In this document: in pieces, positions 20,686-32,100 of the stretch
Position numbering within the stretch: the stretch's first letter is position 1
Layout: the number at the start of each line of letters is the position of its first letter
Assembly (NCBI GenBank): GCA_014526335.1
Contig: JACTAT010000052.1
Coordinates: forward strand, 3,236,686-3,300,685
Source: Chrysaora quinquecirrha
Taxonomy: Eukaryota; Cnidaria; Scyphozoa; Semaeostomeae; Pelagiidae
Direction of reading: 5' to 3'
Length of the DNA: 64,000 nucleotides
The notes under the pieces: generated by a model
Told to the model about the DNA's origin: nothing
The model's database searches: none
Seen by the model: only the letters and a program-made list of their open reading frames with translations
Program-made: the position numbers and the translations under genes

Positions 20686-21995
20686 GCATGTGTTGCGAAA
20701 CAATTGACAAGCCATTCCTTCAGGCATTTCCATTCCTTTTTGAAGCCTTTTCTGATTTCCTTTGTTGATAAAGTGTATATGACCGGATCGATTAACGCTT
20801 GCAAGCCAAAAAAGAGACTGCAAAATCTTTGGATCTTTTCTGCACTGGAATCCGAAACCCAACCTTTAATACTTGTAAGAAGAAAGAAAACATTTAGCGG
20901 CATTACTGTCACAGTGTACCACAGGCAAATCAGAATCGTACCGCTTGTGAGCTTGACACAGCGTTTAATCAGCAAGAAATTGTCAAATGTGTGGATGGGT
21001 TGGGCAGATGATGAAAACTGGATGTGATCTGAATGGGCAGAGGATGAAGGTTCGAGGTTACATGAAGGGACAGAGGATGGGAGCTTGAGATGAACTGAAT
21101 GGGAAGAGGATGGAGGCTTGAGATGAACAAAATGGGCAGACAATGAAGGCTGGATCTGGTCTAAATTGGCAGAGGATGAAGGCAGAATGTGGTCTGAATT
21201 GGCAGAGGATGAAGGCTGAATGTGGTCTGAATTGGCAGAGGATGAAGACTGAATGTGGTCTGAATTGGCAGAGGATGAAGGCTGAATGTGGTCTGAATTG
21301 ACAGAAGATGAAGGCTGAATTTGGACTGAATCGGTAGATGGAGGCTGAATGTGGATTTGAACTGAATCTGGCGCTCGGAAAGTAACTCTTGAGCCGTCGG
21401 GTTGAACAAAAATCTTGTGTTTCACAATGAAAAACGTGCGGCTATGAGCGACCAAAATTAGTACAACAGCGATAAGCGAAAGCGTAATCCATACGACGGC
21501 CGTTGAAGTAGATGAAATCAACATTAGTGTTACAGTTCTCTTTACTGCCTGCTCGATGCAAAACGCTGCACTGGCTAACACCCAGATACCAATTAGAGAC
21601 AAGAGCATTTTTCTTCTTGAAATAATATTTCGATATCTAATGCCAGCATCGCATAGAATATAGCGATTAATAGCCAGCATTGAAGCATTCAGCACGGGAG
21701 TGATCAATGTCGAAAGCATCATAGCTGATAATGTTCTTGGGAAACCATTTTCAATTCTGATGAGATTTGAAAAAGACAACCAAATCGTTGTAAGTGAACA
21801 TACCGCTAAAATGATATTCGCCATCGCCATACTCGAAAGGAGCATATAATGGAAAATCAAATAGTATACGCGTCTGCATCTTTTATAGATAACTCTTAAA
21901 AGAACCAGATTATTGACGATTACAATAAGAGCATACAGCACCACGGCAAAAACCTTGTCACAAGAAGAAATTAGAAGACAGGATTTTTCCTGCAT
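20670..21995 (-). CDS. Rhodopsin-like receptor with an 11-residue tandem repeat in the third intracellular loop
   Basis: The 441-residue single-exon protein has seven hydrophobic segments. The TM3 end motif is NRY (110-112), TM6 contains LICLWYTVTVMP (355-366), and TM7 ends IDPVIYTL (402-409), a DPxxY variant. TM2 lacks the usual Asp and no Cys sits at 3.25, so it is divergent and orphan. Between TM5 (about 167-190) and TM6 (about 350-374) about eleven units of the NSDHIQPSSSA type fill residues 211-332 (bases 21000-21365), units at the TM6 side being more diverged. The last residues and the stop codon lie in the inverted terminus of the transposon ending at 20685. A start further upstream cannot be excluded. 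Confidence 0.8.
   Translation of the reverse strand: MQEKSCLLISSCDKVFAVVLYALIVIVNNLVLLRVIYKRCRRVYYLIFHYMLLSSMAMANIILAVCSLTTIWLSFSNLIRIENGFPRTLSAMMLSTLITPVLNASMLAINRYILCDAGIRYRNIISRRKMLLSLIGIWVLASAAFCIEQAVKRTVTLMLISSTSTAVVWITLSLIAVVLILVAHSRTFFIVKHKIFVQPDGSRVTFRAPDSVQIHIQPPSTDSVQIQPSSSVNSDHIQPSSSANSDHIQSSSSANSDHIQPSSSANSDHILPSSSANLDQIQPSLSAHFVHLKPPSSSHSVHLKLPSSVPSCNLEPSSSAHSDHIQFSSSAQPIHTFDNFLLIKRCVKLTSGTILICLWYTVTVMPLNVFFLLTSIKGWVSDSSAEKIQRFCSLFFGLQALIDPVIYTLSTKEIRKGFKKEWKCLKEWLVNCFATHARLTP
21000..21365 (-). repeat. 33 bp coding minisatellite
   Basis: About eleven 33 bp units encode the N/H-SDHIQPSSSA repeat of the receptor. All are in frame, with no stop in the array. Central units are nearly identical, whereas edge units are diverged, as expected for repeat turnover by unequal exchange or slippage. 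Confidence 0.85.
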
Positions 21996-22117
21996 GCCTT
22001 GAGAACTTTTTCATCCTCTTGTACATTATTATTTTGTTGAGATGTTGCAGCTGACTTCTCGCTCATAAGCCATTGTAATGATATGCAGAAGACAATCGCG
22101 ATCACTATTACAAGGAC

Positions 22118-22482
22118 AGGGTGTTTGGGGGGGGGGGGGGGGGTCTGGAAACCGTAAAACCGTTCAAAAGTTACTCAAACCCGTAAAACCGTGAGATAAT
22201 CTGGCACGATGTTAGGTCTCCTTTTTCACAAAAATTTTAAAGCTTTACTCCCATAAAAATTTTCGTTTTTATTGCAGGTTAACCTGTCGCTTCACTGAGT
22301 TGGCATTCAGTGCCAAAAACGCAAAATCTTAATCAAAAACCGGAAACATTATCCAGAAATACCGTAAAACCGTTCACCGACGAGATTTTCATAACCGAAA
22401 AACCGCGTTATTTTTCGGAAAAAACCGAAAACCCGAGCCAAAATATTGGTTAAACCGTGTAACCGTAAAACCCAAACACCCT
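22118..22482. mobile_element. MITE with AGGGTGTTTGGG ends and ACCGTAAAACC repeats
   Basis: The left end AGGGTGTTTGGG and right end CCCAAACACCCT are exact inverses. Inside, words of the form AAACCGTAAAACCG recur at least six times, including next to both ends. A long G run follows the left end. No clear target duplication. No coding sequence. Confidence 0.7.
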
Positions 22483-23074
22483 TTCTACAAGCTTTGGGTT
22501 TTAAAGAAGCTTTCGGCAGAATACAGTAGCTACCTGCTCTAAACTTGATTTGAATCAGGAACTGATCTCAAAAAATAAACGGATAATGCAAATGATCTAC
22601 GGGTTTTCGCCCGAATCTTCAAAAAAAAGACTTCTTTGAAGGGACCGCCCATTATTTTAACAGAGGGTGGTACTAAAGCATAATGGGTTGGGTAACTCAA
22701 AAATATATGCATTGAAAGGAACCTTTTGCTCTGAGCCTCAAGTCCCTTATTTTTTCTACAGTTTGAGCCGCAAAGTTCCTTATTCTTTTAATTGCTCAAA
22801 ATTTTAAAATATAGCTTTTCTTCTTAGTGTCATTAGCACAAATAGTTGTTTTCTTTTGTTCTGTTTTACTGGACTGACGCGCTATTTGCTACAGTTGATA
22901 TCTTATTGTTCTGACAAATAGTATGAAATTTAAGAAAAAGACGAATTTCTTAGGGCTGAGATTTTGTTGAGCTTGTCGGTTGAGAAAGCTTTCTTATCAT
23001 TGCAAACTTGTCAATTACACCAAGGAGGTAGAGAGTGTTATCAAGGATGTATTCGCTCTCTACCTCCTTGATTA
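22483..23074. other. Intergenic with a short perfect hairpin
   Basis: No gene seen. At about 23022-23070 CAAGGAGGTAGAGAG and its exact complement CTCTCTACCTCCTTG surround about 20 bp, directly beside the transposon end at 23075. Confidence 0.5.
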
Positions 23075-23722
23075 CACGCAGTTCTTTTATAAGCAACCAA
23101 GATGTAGAAAGCCTAAAACTTAAGTACCACAACGTATAGTACCAAAAGGAAAAAACCTAAGCAACATTTTAAATTTTAAATAATTTATATCACTGCAAGC
23201 GATCGAGGATTGATCAACATAGAAGCTATTTCCGAGGGGCAATTCACTTCTCAAAATGATGTACGAGATTTTTATGAAAACAAAAGGATTTCCATGGGAA
23301 ATCTGTGACAACAATAGGTTTTCCAGCAAAGGTGTACGAGATTTCAAGGAGTGAATCGCCCCTCGGCTATTTCTGTTCATTTGCTGTCAAAAATTCGCAT
23401 ATCAAAAGAGTGTTACTCAGTACATGAAGCATTTCATGGAGAGGTTTCCGTTTAACTTTCAATACAAATTCTCTACATGGTAGTTCTTGACTGATGTTAT
23501 TTATAGCATTTCTTTCCAGTATAGTAGGTGTTCTAGCGTTATGGGGCGATAACTCCAAATTTTGCTGTTTTTCTAGCCCCTATACTATCCTTAGGGCAAA
23601 AAATATACAGTAAATATTAAGCAACTACTAACCAACTTTTGCTACTAAAAGGTGGCGAGGTCCAAAAATAAGCAACTTTTTGAACTAGGCCTGAGCGAAG
23701 TTGCTTATAAAAGAACTGCGTG
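23075..23722. mobile_element. TA-flanked MITE, AAGCAAC variant
   Basis: The left end CACGCAGTTCTTTTATAAGC and its exact complement at the right are flanked by TA (23073-23074 and 23723-23724). Inside, AAGCAAC recurs several times on the plus strand (near 23157, 23620, 23668). Close relative: 49556-50080. Related elements with other motif versions are at 31133-32264, 37817-38089 and 42506-42913. Confidence 0.8.
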
Positions 23723-24104
23723 TACATTGTAAATGTAAAGCAAGAAAAGAGCCAAAATTAAGAGTTTTAAGGGGGTACTGGTCATTCTGTGAGGGCTAGG
23801 ATATTTTAAGCAACTTTAAAGCTGCTTTGCGAAGTTTGAAAAGCATTTTTGTTTTGGATAAATCGAGTGAACTTGGATAAACAAAATGTGCCTTTAGCAG
23901 AGACCAGAAAAACAAACCACACTTGAATCAAGTTTATCGAGGTATTAACATATGAATGAGTGAACTTGAATTTCCATGTAACGGCAATGTCATACGTTAA
24001 TTACAGTAAATCAAACATGAAAATATTCTATCTTTACATTGCCATTACTAAACTTCCAAATCAACAGAGCACAGACGAAATGTACAAAATACAATTAAGC
24101 TAGT

Positions 24105-27100
24105 TTATTTTCCTCCTTTTTTGGCCATGAAACTCATAATAGCGTTCATGCATTCTTCTGACAGCCATCTTTCTTCAAGTCTCAAACATTCCTTTTCGTT
24201 TGCATCTTGTAATGCTGCCATATCATATCCACGCATTAATGCTTTTGAATATTTCAGAGACTGCAATGCAAAAACAATTTGTACATCGGTTATACAGACA
24301 ATGCTAAAGCCGGATAATATAGTCACTAATGTTGGCTGACAGGTGAAGGTGAAGGTGAAATGGTGTTTTAGCTCCAGTCGCTAGGCTAACTTATCGAGAC
24401 CTCGACCCTGGCTGTGACGTTATATTGTGGCAGGGCTCGAACCCTGATCACACTGAGCTCCTGTCGCCACAATAACACCACAATGCCACAGGACCATCAG
24501 GTATGTGCCCTATATATGGGCGGGTTTTTCTTCAAATATTCCCTACAACTGGGTCTTAAAATGCCGAAAATACCTTAAAAGTGGGTATAGAATCAAAATT
24601 TCCTTAACATTTTTTCGTGCAAAAAATGCATAGCTACTGAAATCCTAAAACTGGGCAACGTAATATATAAAAAACAATACCATAAAGGCTGGTTGATTTG
24701 TAGAAACTCAGGGGAGGGGTACACCAGCTCCTACAGGGCTAAAAGGGAATGTACCAGGCTTGAAACCCCCTCCCCCGTAAATAAAAATATTCCCAATATC
24801 CCAAGACAAAGAATGCCAAATCTAGCCTGGCAAAAGTCTTATCACAGCCATCAAACATGGGAGGAAGACGGTGTTTTGAGAAAGGGTAATCGTACCTCGT
24901 ACCTCGTACTAGCCTGCGCCCGAGTCAAACTGAATCGTGCATCGTACAGTGATGTGAAGCTTCAATAAATTTATACTGTCAAACAAATGAATAGTTTTTC
25001 TTTCTTTACCTTTGGAGGAAGTGACGCCATCTCCGAAACACGCTTCTGAACCTCTCTCTGGAATTCATTTGCAGGAAAGACATCAGTTACTAAGCCTCGA
25101 TCACACGCTTCTCTAGCTGTCAGCTTTCGACCCAAGAGAAGCATTTCGTTTGCCTGACATATGAAAGTAAATTCAATTATAAAATTTTGCGTAAATGAGA
25201 ACAGAAATAAGATGAAAACAGAAGGAAACCTGAAAACCATGCACATCTCAAGACAACACAAGAATCAAGTCAAGTCAAGTCAAGTCCAAGTCAAGTCAAG
25301 TCAAGTCAGGTTAAGTCAAGTCAAGTCGATCAGGTTAAGTCAAGTCAAGCCAAGTCAAGTCACGTCACGTCACGCTACGTCACGTCAAGTCAAGTCAAGT
25401 CAAGTCAAGTCAAGTCAAGCCAAGTCAAAGCAAGTCAGGTCAAATAAAGTCAAGTGAAGTCAGGTCATGGCAAGTCAAGTCAAGCCAAGTCAAGTCAAGT
25501 CAAGCCAAGTCAAGTCAAGTCAAGTCAAGTCAAGTCAAGTCAAGTCAAGTCATGTCAAGTCAAGTCAAGTCAAGTCAAGTCAAGTCAAGTCAAGTCATGT
25601 CAAGTCAAGTCAAGTCAAGTCAAGTCTAGCAAAGTCTAGCAAAGTCTAGCAAAGTCTAATTAAGTCAAGTCAAAATTGGATTTCGTGAGTCAAACTCTCC
25701 TTCCTGCGAGATCTAGAGTATTTTTCATAGTCGACCTTTACCTTTGCATATCCCATAATCCTTGGGAACAACAACGATGAACAGCCTTCTGGAGATTGTC
25801 CAAGAGACATAAACGGAGTGTGAAACGAGGCACTATCTGATGCGTAAACGAGGTCGCACAAGCCAAGAACGGTAACTGCAATACCAATGGCAGGGCCATT
25901 TATTGCTGCTATCAACGGCTTAGAAAATTCTATGTAAGCATTGGTGAAGTTCCTGCAAATAACGTATAATAAGATTAATACTCACCGCTTTGCTGACAGT
26001 TTTAAATTTCGAAGCTATGTGGTCTCTAAACAATCTGGATATCAAGGGGGGCACTTGACCTGATTTTGGCTGGGGACGTCCGATCCAACCTCCAAAAACA
26101 TACCCGACCTTAAACCAAGTTTTTTAATAAACCAGATACCGTTCATTGTACCAAAATCGTTAAAATCAACACCCTTCTCGATGGCACGTCCCCAGCACCG
26201 TGTAGTGCCCCCGACTATGCGGTTTTTATATCAAGAGAAATCTGCTTCATGATGGCTACTCATTATTACAGAATTTAACGAATGCTTTACTTTTAAAACC
26301 TGCCAGAGATCCTGAAGTATCCAAAAGCACTTTATGACACGGAAAATTGATACATATAAGCCCTTGGTGGACTGGAAGGACATAAGGAAATACTAGTTCT
26401 TCCAAAGTTTAAACGTCACCACAAAAGAGCAGAAACATAATCAATGGTTTACATCGATGAGCAAGTCTAGCGTAACCTATTCCACGAAAGTGATGTGATT
26501 ATGATTAACAGCTTAGGAAGGATTGAATGATATTTCTAAGCAAACCTTAACACATCTCGTCCATCTCGCGCCATTTTCTGTGGTCCTTCTGGTGGTATAT
26601 TTGCAAAATTACCAAGATCATTACCGCTACAATAAAAATCTCCTTCGCCCGTTAATACAGCTAATTTAACATTAGGATCTTTATCAGCTTCTCTCAAGGC
26701 GTCCATTATTTCTTGATACATCTAAAAAGACAAAAAGCCGGCTTCTTTGTTGGAAATATAACGTGCGAGGCATCGACCAAAAGACGTTGCGGAGCCGATC
26801 GGTCGATTACTTACATTCCAAGTAATGGCGTTTTTCTTTTGGGGTCGGTTCTTTTTTATTGTGCAAACACCATTCTCTATTGTGACAGCAAGCTCTTTAA
26901 ACTTTGGCTTCTCCGTCTCATCAACAGTTTCTTTGGTTTCGCTTGCAGCTGCTTCTGGACCTAGAATTAAGTTAAAAGTTATATATCTATGGTAATTGCA
27001 TAGGAAACGCATATAATATTATTGTTAGTTTCCACTATAATCATTTCAGTTTTGCTCATTGAAATCTCGCACGGCGTTTCAGGGCTTTTGATGGCACTCA

Positions 27101-28953
27101 AACTAACTGACGTGATGTCTTAGATTGCTACATTCCTTTCATTTTAAACGCAAAAACACTTCGAAAAAGATCATGCATTCTGCAGTTATTATGTATCTTT
27201 TAAGATTAAGCATCTATTTTAAAAAAATTGTTATTGAAATAAAACATCTGGAAGAACTAATCTTTCAGGTTTGGAATACTTTTTTGAGTTTTTTTTTCTA
27301 TGTCCCACATCTATAAACTTTCTAATTGCAGACATGTTTGAAGATAACACACAGATATAATGCTCAGTTCTTCAATAATATAAATTCAAATAAAAGCAAC
27401 AAATATGGAAATAGCTGAATGAAATAAATAAACAACAGAATTTTTTTATGTTACAGTAAATAAAGCAGACAAAATTAAATTTAGAATAAAAAGCATGTAA
27501 AAGAATTCAGTCTTTTGCATATCACTTTTAAAAATTCAACCTAGAGAGAAAATTTTTCAGTTTAGACTGGATAAGACAAGATTGCTATTTACAAAAACAT
27601 GTGGTTTAGTACGTGTCCACAACAGTAAGCAAAAAATACTACCACCACAGTAGTGATTATCCACCACAGAATGCAAAAATACCACCATAAGAAGCATAGA
27701 AACCCACCAAGTAGTAATTATCCACCACAGTATGCCAAAACTACCACCACATCAAGCATAGTAACCCACCACATCAAGCATAATAACCCACCACAGTAGT
27801 GATTATCCACCACAATATGCAGAAATGACCACCACTACAAGCAAGATAACCCATCACATTAAGCATAATAACCCACATCTGTAGTAATTATTGACTTGCT
27901 AGCATATATTCCATGTACACTACAAAATTTTTTGTCGTTTAGAGCATTATCAACTTTAGCATTTTAGGAAAATGTAGATCTCAGAGACTTTAGCAATCTG
28001 CTAAAGTGCATCTTGCTAAATTACTGCAAGTCACAAATCTGAGAAAAAGCAATAGGTCTGTTGGTCTAAAACAATGCAACAGTTGCCTGTGCCAGCCAGT
28101 CCAGAAAACATGGCACTCTTTTGCTGAAAATTTAGATAGAAAAAAAATCTATAAGGGTGGATCATAATACCTGCTAACTTGTTGACAAGGTCAATATATT
28201 TTTTCTGTGCATCTTCCTGAAAAAAACGAGTGAAAATTTTTATTCAATTTCATTAGCCAATTTACAGGTGAAAATGTGAAAAGACATTGAGCAAGTTGAA
28301 ATATTTCTTAGATAAACTGGTTTCATGTCAGTCTGCAGAGCATGTGAGTGGGGCACCTGACGTAATTATGATGAAGCAATCAATAGCCAAAACACCTATT
28401 CTTTGAGTAGTTTTCGTACAAAGAAATTTTTGTTTCAATTGTTTTTGCATTCCCCCCCCCCCTACCAGCAATTTATTGCAAAGGTTTCAGTTTGTCCAAA
28501 AAGTGCACACTACAGTGGTACACTCTGCAGACCAGTCTGGTTTTGTTTACCTTGCTCATGTCTCCAAGACCATTCCATGCATTCCACTTTGCTTTGCCAA
28601 CAAAATCAAATGCCCCTGGTTTCTCTGCATTACATTTCCCAACAGTGCTCTGAAAAAATGCAAAGTTATTTAAGCTACTCAAATTTTAAAAAAAAATTAT
28701 TCAAATTTAGCTCAGTTACAAAAAGGCCTAGGAGATGGCCTAAACCGACCTGCTTGAAAAGAGCATAGATTTCCAGCTTTGTTTCGTTGCCTGGGTCTTC
28801 TTTCAGGGTATTTAATCTTGCTTTTGCATTCTCAAAATCACTTTGAAGTGAGCTCAGGCATCTAAACAAGCTAGCTCGGTGTGCTGGAGGTCGAATAAGA
28901 CTTGGTTTTGGGGAGAAAAATCTTCCCAGAGCAATGCGAGATGCAGACGCCAT
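24105..28953 (-). CDS. ECI2: Enoyl-CoA delta isomerase 2 with N-terminal acyl-CoA-binding domain
   Basis: The enzyme moves 3-cis/3-trans double bonds of unsaturated enoyl-CoA to the 2-trans position for beta-oxidation. The eight coding exons on the minus strand are 28953-28750, 28649-28551, 28216-28171, 26960-26815, 26721-26546, 25952-25742, 25153-25010 and 24260-24105. All have GT/AG borders and matching phases, giving 393 residues (human 394). Residues 1 to about 35 are Arg/Ser-rich, a mitochondrial-type presequence. An acyl-CoA-binding domain follows ([18 protein letters not shown]), then a crotonase fold with [24 protein letters not shown] and [11 protein letters not shown], the last carrying the expected catalytic Glu. 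The C-terminus KKGGK lacks the SKL-type peroxisomal signal of vertebrate ECI2. It is head to head with ATP5F1E, 174 bp apart. Confidence 0.95.
24336..24505 (-). mobile_element. tRNA-derived SINE (CACCTT-tailed family) in ECI2 intron 7
   Basis: On the minus strand it reads GGTCCTGTGGCATTGTGGTG, then GGGTTCGAGCCC (B box), then GGTCGAGGTCTCGATAAG, and ends TTTCACCTTCACCTTCACC. Other copies: 46930-47112, 53452-53612, 59775-59905 and a fragment at 62190-62252. Confidence 0.8.
25262..25676 (+). repeat. Pentanucleotide (CAAGT)n satellite in ECI2 intron 6
   Basis: About 415 bp of CAAGT units with scattered CACGT, CATGT and CTAGC variants. It is intronic, so the open frames across it (KSSQV-type repeats) are not genes. 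Confidence 0.95.
26046..26212. mobile_element. Short MITE with GGGGGCAC...GGGGACGTGCC ends
   Basis: The left end GGGGGGCACTTGACC then GGGGACGTCC matches the complement of the right end, CGGGGGCACTACACG then GGGGACGTGCC. It is 167 bp, in ECI2 intron 5, without a clear target duplication. It shares the GGACGTGCC block with elements at 11636, 19514 and 56125. Confidence 0.55.
27600..27905 (-). repeat. CCACCACAGTAGTGATTATC repeat array in ECI2 intron 3
   Basis: Irregular tandem units combine TAGTGATTATCCACCACA, AAGCATAATAACCCACC and AAAATACCACCA words. The same words form the arms of the foldback element at 39560-40292 and a larger array at 47130-47880. The right border carries TTGCTAGCA, as in the other arrays. 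Confidence 0.8.
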
Positions 28954-29127
28954 GACTATCGGTTTTTGAATGTGCACTTTGGACTTTGCAATCAGAGATT
29001 CAAAGAGAGGCTGGTTTTAAAGGTGGGAGAGTTCAGATCTGGACATGCGTAAATGAACCCGCCATCCTTCTTTCCCTTGTTTTTTGAAGACTGGCTGGAG
29101 TTGTCTGTGCTTTTAGAAGTCTTCAAA
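28954..29127. promoter_or_regulatory. Bidirectional promoter interval ECI2 / ATP5F1E
   Basis: Only 174 bp separate the two start codons, so both transcripts must start inside it. I see no TATA box at a credible distance for either gene. Head-to-head pairing of two mitochondrial genes suggests shared control, which is an inference. Confidence 0.5.
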
Positions 29128-32100
29128 ATGGTTTCACAGTGGCGTCAAGCTGGATTAAAGTAAGTTAAAACACAGCATGTTACCTAGGATTTTATAAAAG
29201 ATTGATTGCCGGAATGGGTTAGACTGTATGTGGCAACGGACAGGAGCAAACCAAGAAGAGAAACTTTATAGCCTGTCTTTACTAAGTGCCATTCAGACTG
29301 AGAATGAGAATGCGATTGAGAATGAGATTGCGAATGAGAATGCAATTCAGAATGCAATTCAAATACAGCAAAAGTAGATAAAGTTATAAAATTATAACAA
29401 TAATATCGATATTTACCCGGAAAGCTCGCAAAATTAAAAATTTATTATAGTATATTTTAAGAAATTATTTTCGCAATTTTTTCTCTCCTTTTTCTATCTT
29501 TTTGAGAAGCCGAGGTAAGTTTGTAATGTCTCCACTATGGTACCCCTGTAATGCCATGTAGAATGCAATTCGAACGAATCATTGATTTCTCTTTCTAGGT
29601 TTCACCAATTTCAAAATTTATTTCAGCGTAAAAAAGTCTAGCGAATTTCCTATCGATTGATATCTTGTTGTAGCAGTTTCGTTAACTTTTAATAACAGAT
29701 CTCACTCGAGTTATCTCAGAATGCAATTCGAAATTTCCAAAATGCAATTCAGATAACCACAGGATAACCACATCATTGTGCCTAAAGGGGATTCTAAGTA
29801 ATCAAGTTCGGAGCTTAAGAGAAGGGGCAAAATGGATACCATCCACACAGATTATTTTTTTATAATTCAGGTATCCAGTCCAAGTAAGCCTCTAACCTAA
29901 TTACATAGTTACTAAAATATTAAAATAATCAATTAAATCTAAAATACGAAAAATTAAATATAAATTCAACAAGAGTATGCACTGTTATTGTTACATAATA
30001 GAATAAAATCTAAAACTACAACATAAACAACTTATGAAACTAATTAACCTAAATTATTTATGTTAAAATCAGAGTAAATCAAGAGAAAGTTTAACTATTT
30101 TCTGATTTAGTTTTAAAGGTTATATGAAACGATGAACGATGACATGAAAACCCCTTTAGGCACAATGATGTGGTTACCCTGTGGTTATCTGAATTGCATT
30201 TTGGAAATTTCGAATTGCATTCTGAAGACAAATCGAGCCACTTTGACTATCTAATGTTGTCAGACCCTCCAATGTAAGGTATCAAAAGTTAGATAATTTG
30301 CTGAACTTCTTTACGCTCACAAAAAATTCGAAATTGGTTAATTGTAGAGGGAGAAATTGATGAAACTTTGAAAATCGTAGATGGCCTAAGTACAGGGATA
30401 CCACGGTTGGAAACTTGGTTAAAAACAAAATTTACTGTTGAGCAATATCTGCATTATTCAGACTGAAATCTTTTATCCGGTAAGAAGAAGCTTTCATTTA
30501 TCAGAAAAAAATAGAATCATTGTTTTTACGCGTCCCTTTCAAGAGAAAATGAAGACGCAAAACAGCCTTTTTCACGCATGGGCCTAAATTTTTTGAATTG
30601 CATTCTGAGATAACTCGAGTGAGATCTGTTATTAAAAGTTAACGAAACTGCTACAACAAGATATCAATCGATAGGAAATTCGCTAGACTTTTTTACGCTG
30701 AAATAAATTTTGAAATTGGTGAAACCTAGAAAGAGAAATCAATGATTCGTTCGAATTGCATTCTACATGGCATTACAGGGGTACCATAGTGGAGACATTA
30801 CAAACTTACCTCGGCTTCTCAAAAAGATAGAAAAAGGAGAGAAAAAATTGCGAAAATAATTTCTTAAAATATACTATAATAAATTTTTAATTTTGCGAGC
30901 TTTCCGGGTAAATATCGATATTATTGTTATAATTTTATAACTTTATCTACTTTTGCTGTATTTGAATTGCATTCTGAATTGCATTCTCATTCGCAATCTC
31001 ATTCTCAATCGCATTCTCATTCTCAGTCTGAATGGCACTTAGTCCTGTCTTTGGGCCTGAGCAACTAAAACTTCTTTTCTCTTTCCCCCACCTTTTACCT
31101 TTTTGACTAATCCATGAATTTGAGAATGACTACACTCATTTTTTTTTATAAGAAACCGTTTATAAGAAACCGTAGGGCCAGATTTTCAAAACTTAAGAAA
31201 CTTTGGTAGGAGATTTTGTGTGAACCAAAAAAGTTAAGAAACTTTTTCTATTTTTCTTAACATTATCGCAGTGACTATTTGACCGGCAGCCGGTCAGGCC
31301 TAAGTGAAAACTAATTGACCGGCAGTCTATATTACGCATGCGCGAATGCAGATAGACATTGCCGGAAAAAGTCTGTGAATGGCGGCACTATGTTGTGTTC
31401 TCTTGAGTTTTTTATCCAACTTGATTGATGAAGTTTATGCCTGAAATTTCTTCGATAATTTCTGGTGATTAAGAAGTGAAAATTCCTAACCTTTTTTGGG
31501 AATTCTAATTAGGAAATTTTAGGACGGGAATGGGTACGGTAGTGGAATGAGGAGTGGCCTAGCCAGACGACGCTTGAAAAATTTTTCACGCGTCCACGCA
31601 AGGGCCCACGCAAATGTATAGTCTGGCCAGGCCATTTTCAGGGATTGAAAATTCCCAGAAACCCGCAGCTAAGGGTTCCAGAAAATTAGCTTCTTAAAAT
31701 CATCGATTTTGTCTTGGAAAATACATTTGGGTTGGTTGTATTTTAATCGCGCAACAAAAAGTAGACGTCCAAAGGACCCTGCCTGCGTAGGCTTTCGCGT
31801 GATAAATTGCTAAGTGCCGTCCGGCAATTTTCAGAGATTGAAAATTTCGGTTGTAGAAAACAAAATCAAACTAATTCTTCTCGAGTTTTGGCTGCAAATT
31901 CTTGCGCATGCGTAATATAGACTGCCGGTCAATTAGTTTTCACTTACGCCTGACCGGCTGCCGGTCAAATAGTCACTGCGTAACATTATTGTAAGAGAAC
32001 ATTAGCTTCTAACGTGTTTGTTTTTGTTCCTAGTTCAGTTTGGTTACATTTAATAAGATACTTTAGCTGTTTGCAATGAAATTTGCATTTATTTTTGCTT

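Noticed and set aside
25161..25649. [10 protein letters not shown] repeat proteins
   Set aside because: Translation of a pentanucleotide satellite inside an ECI2 intron.
27600..27905. CRISPR-like array
   Set aside because: Repeats are irregular, contiguous and share words with a foldback transposon in an animal genome.
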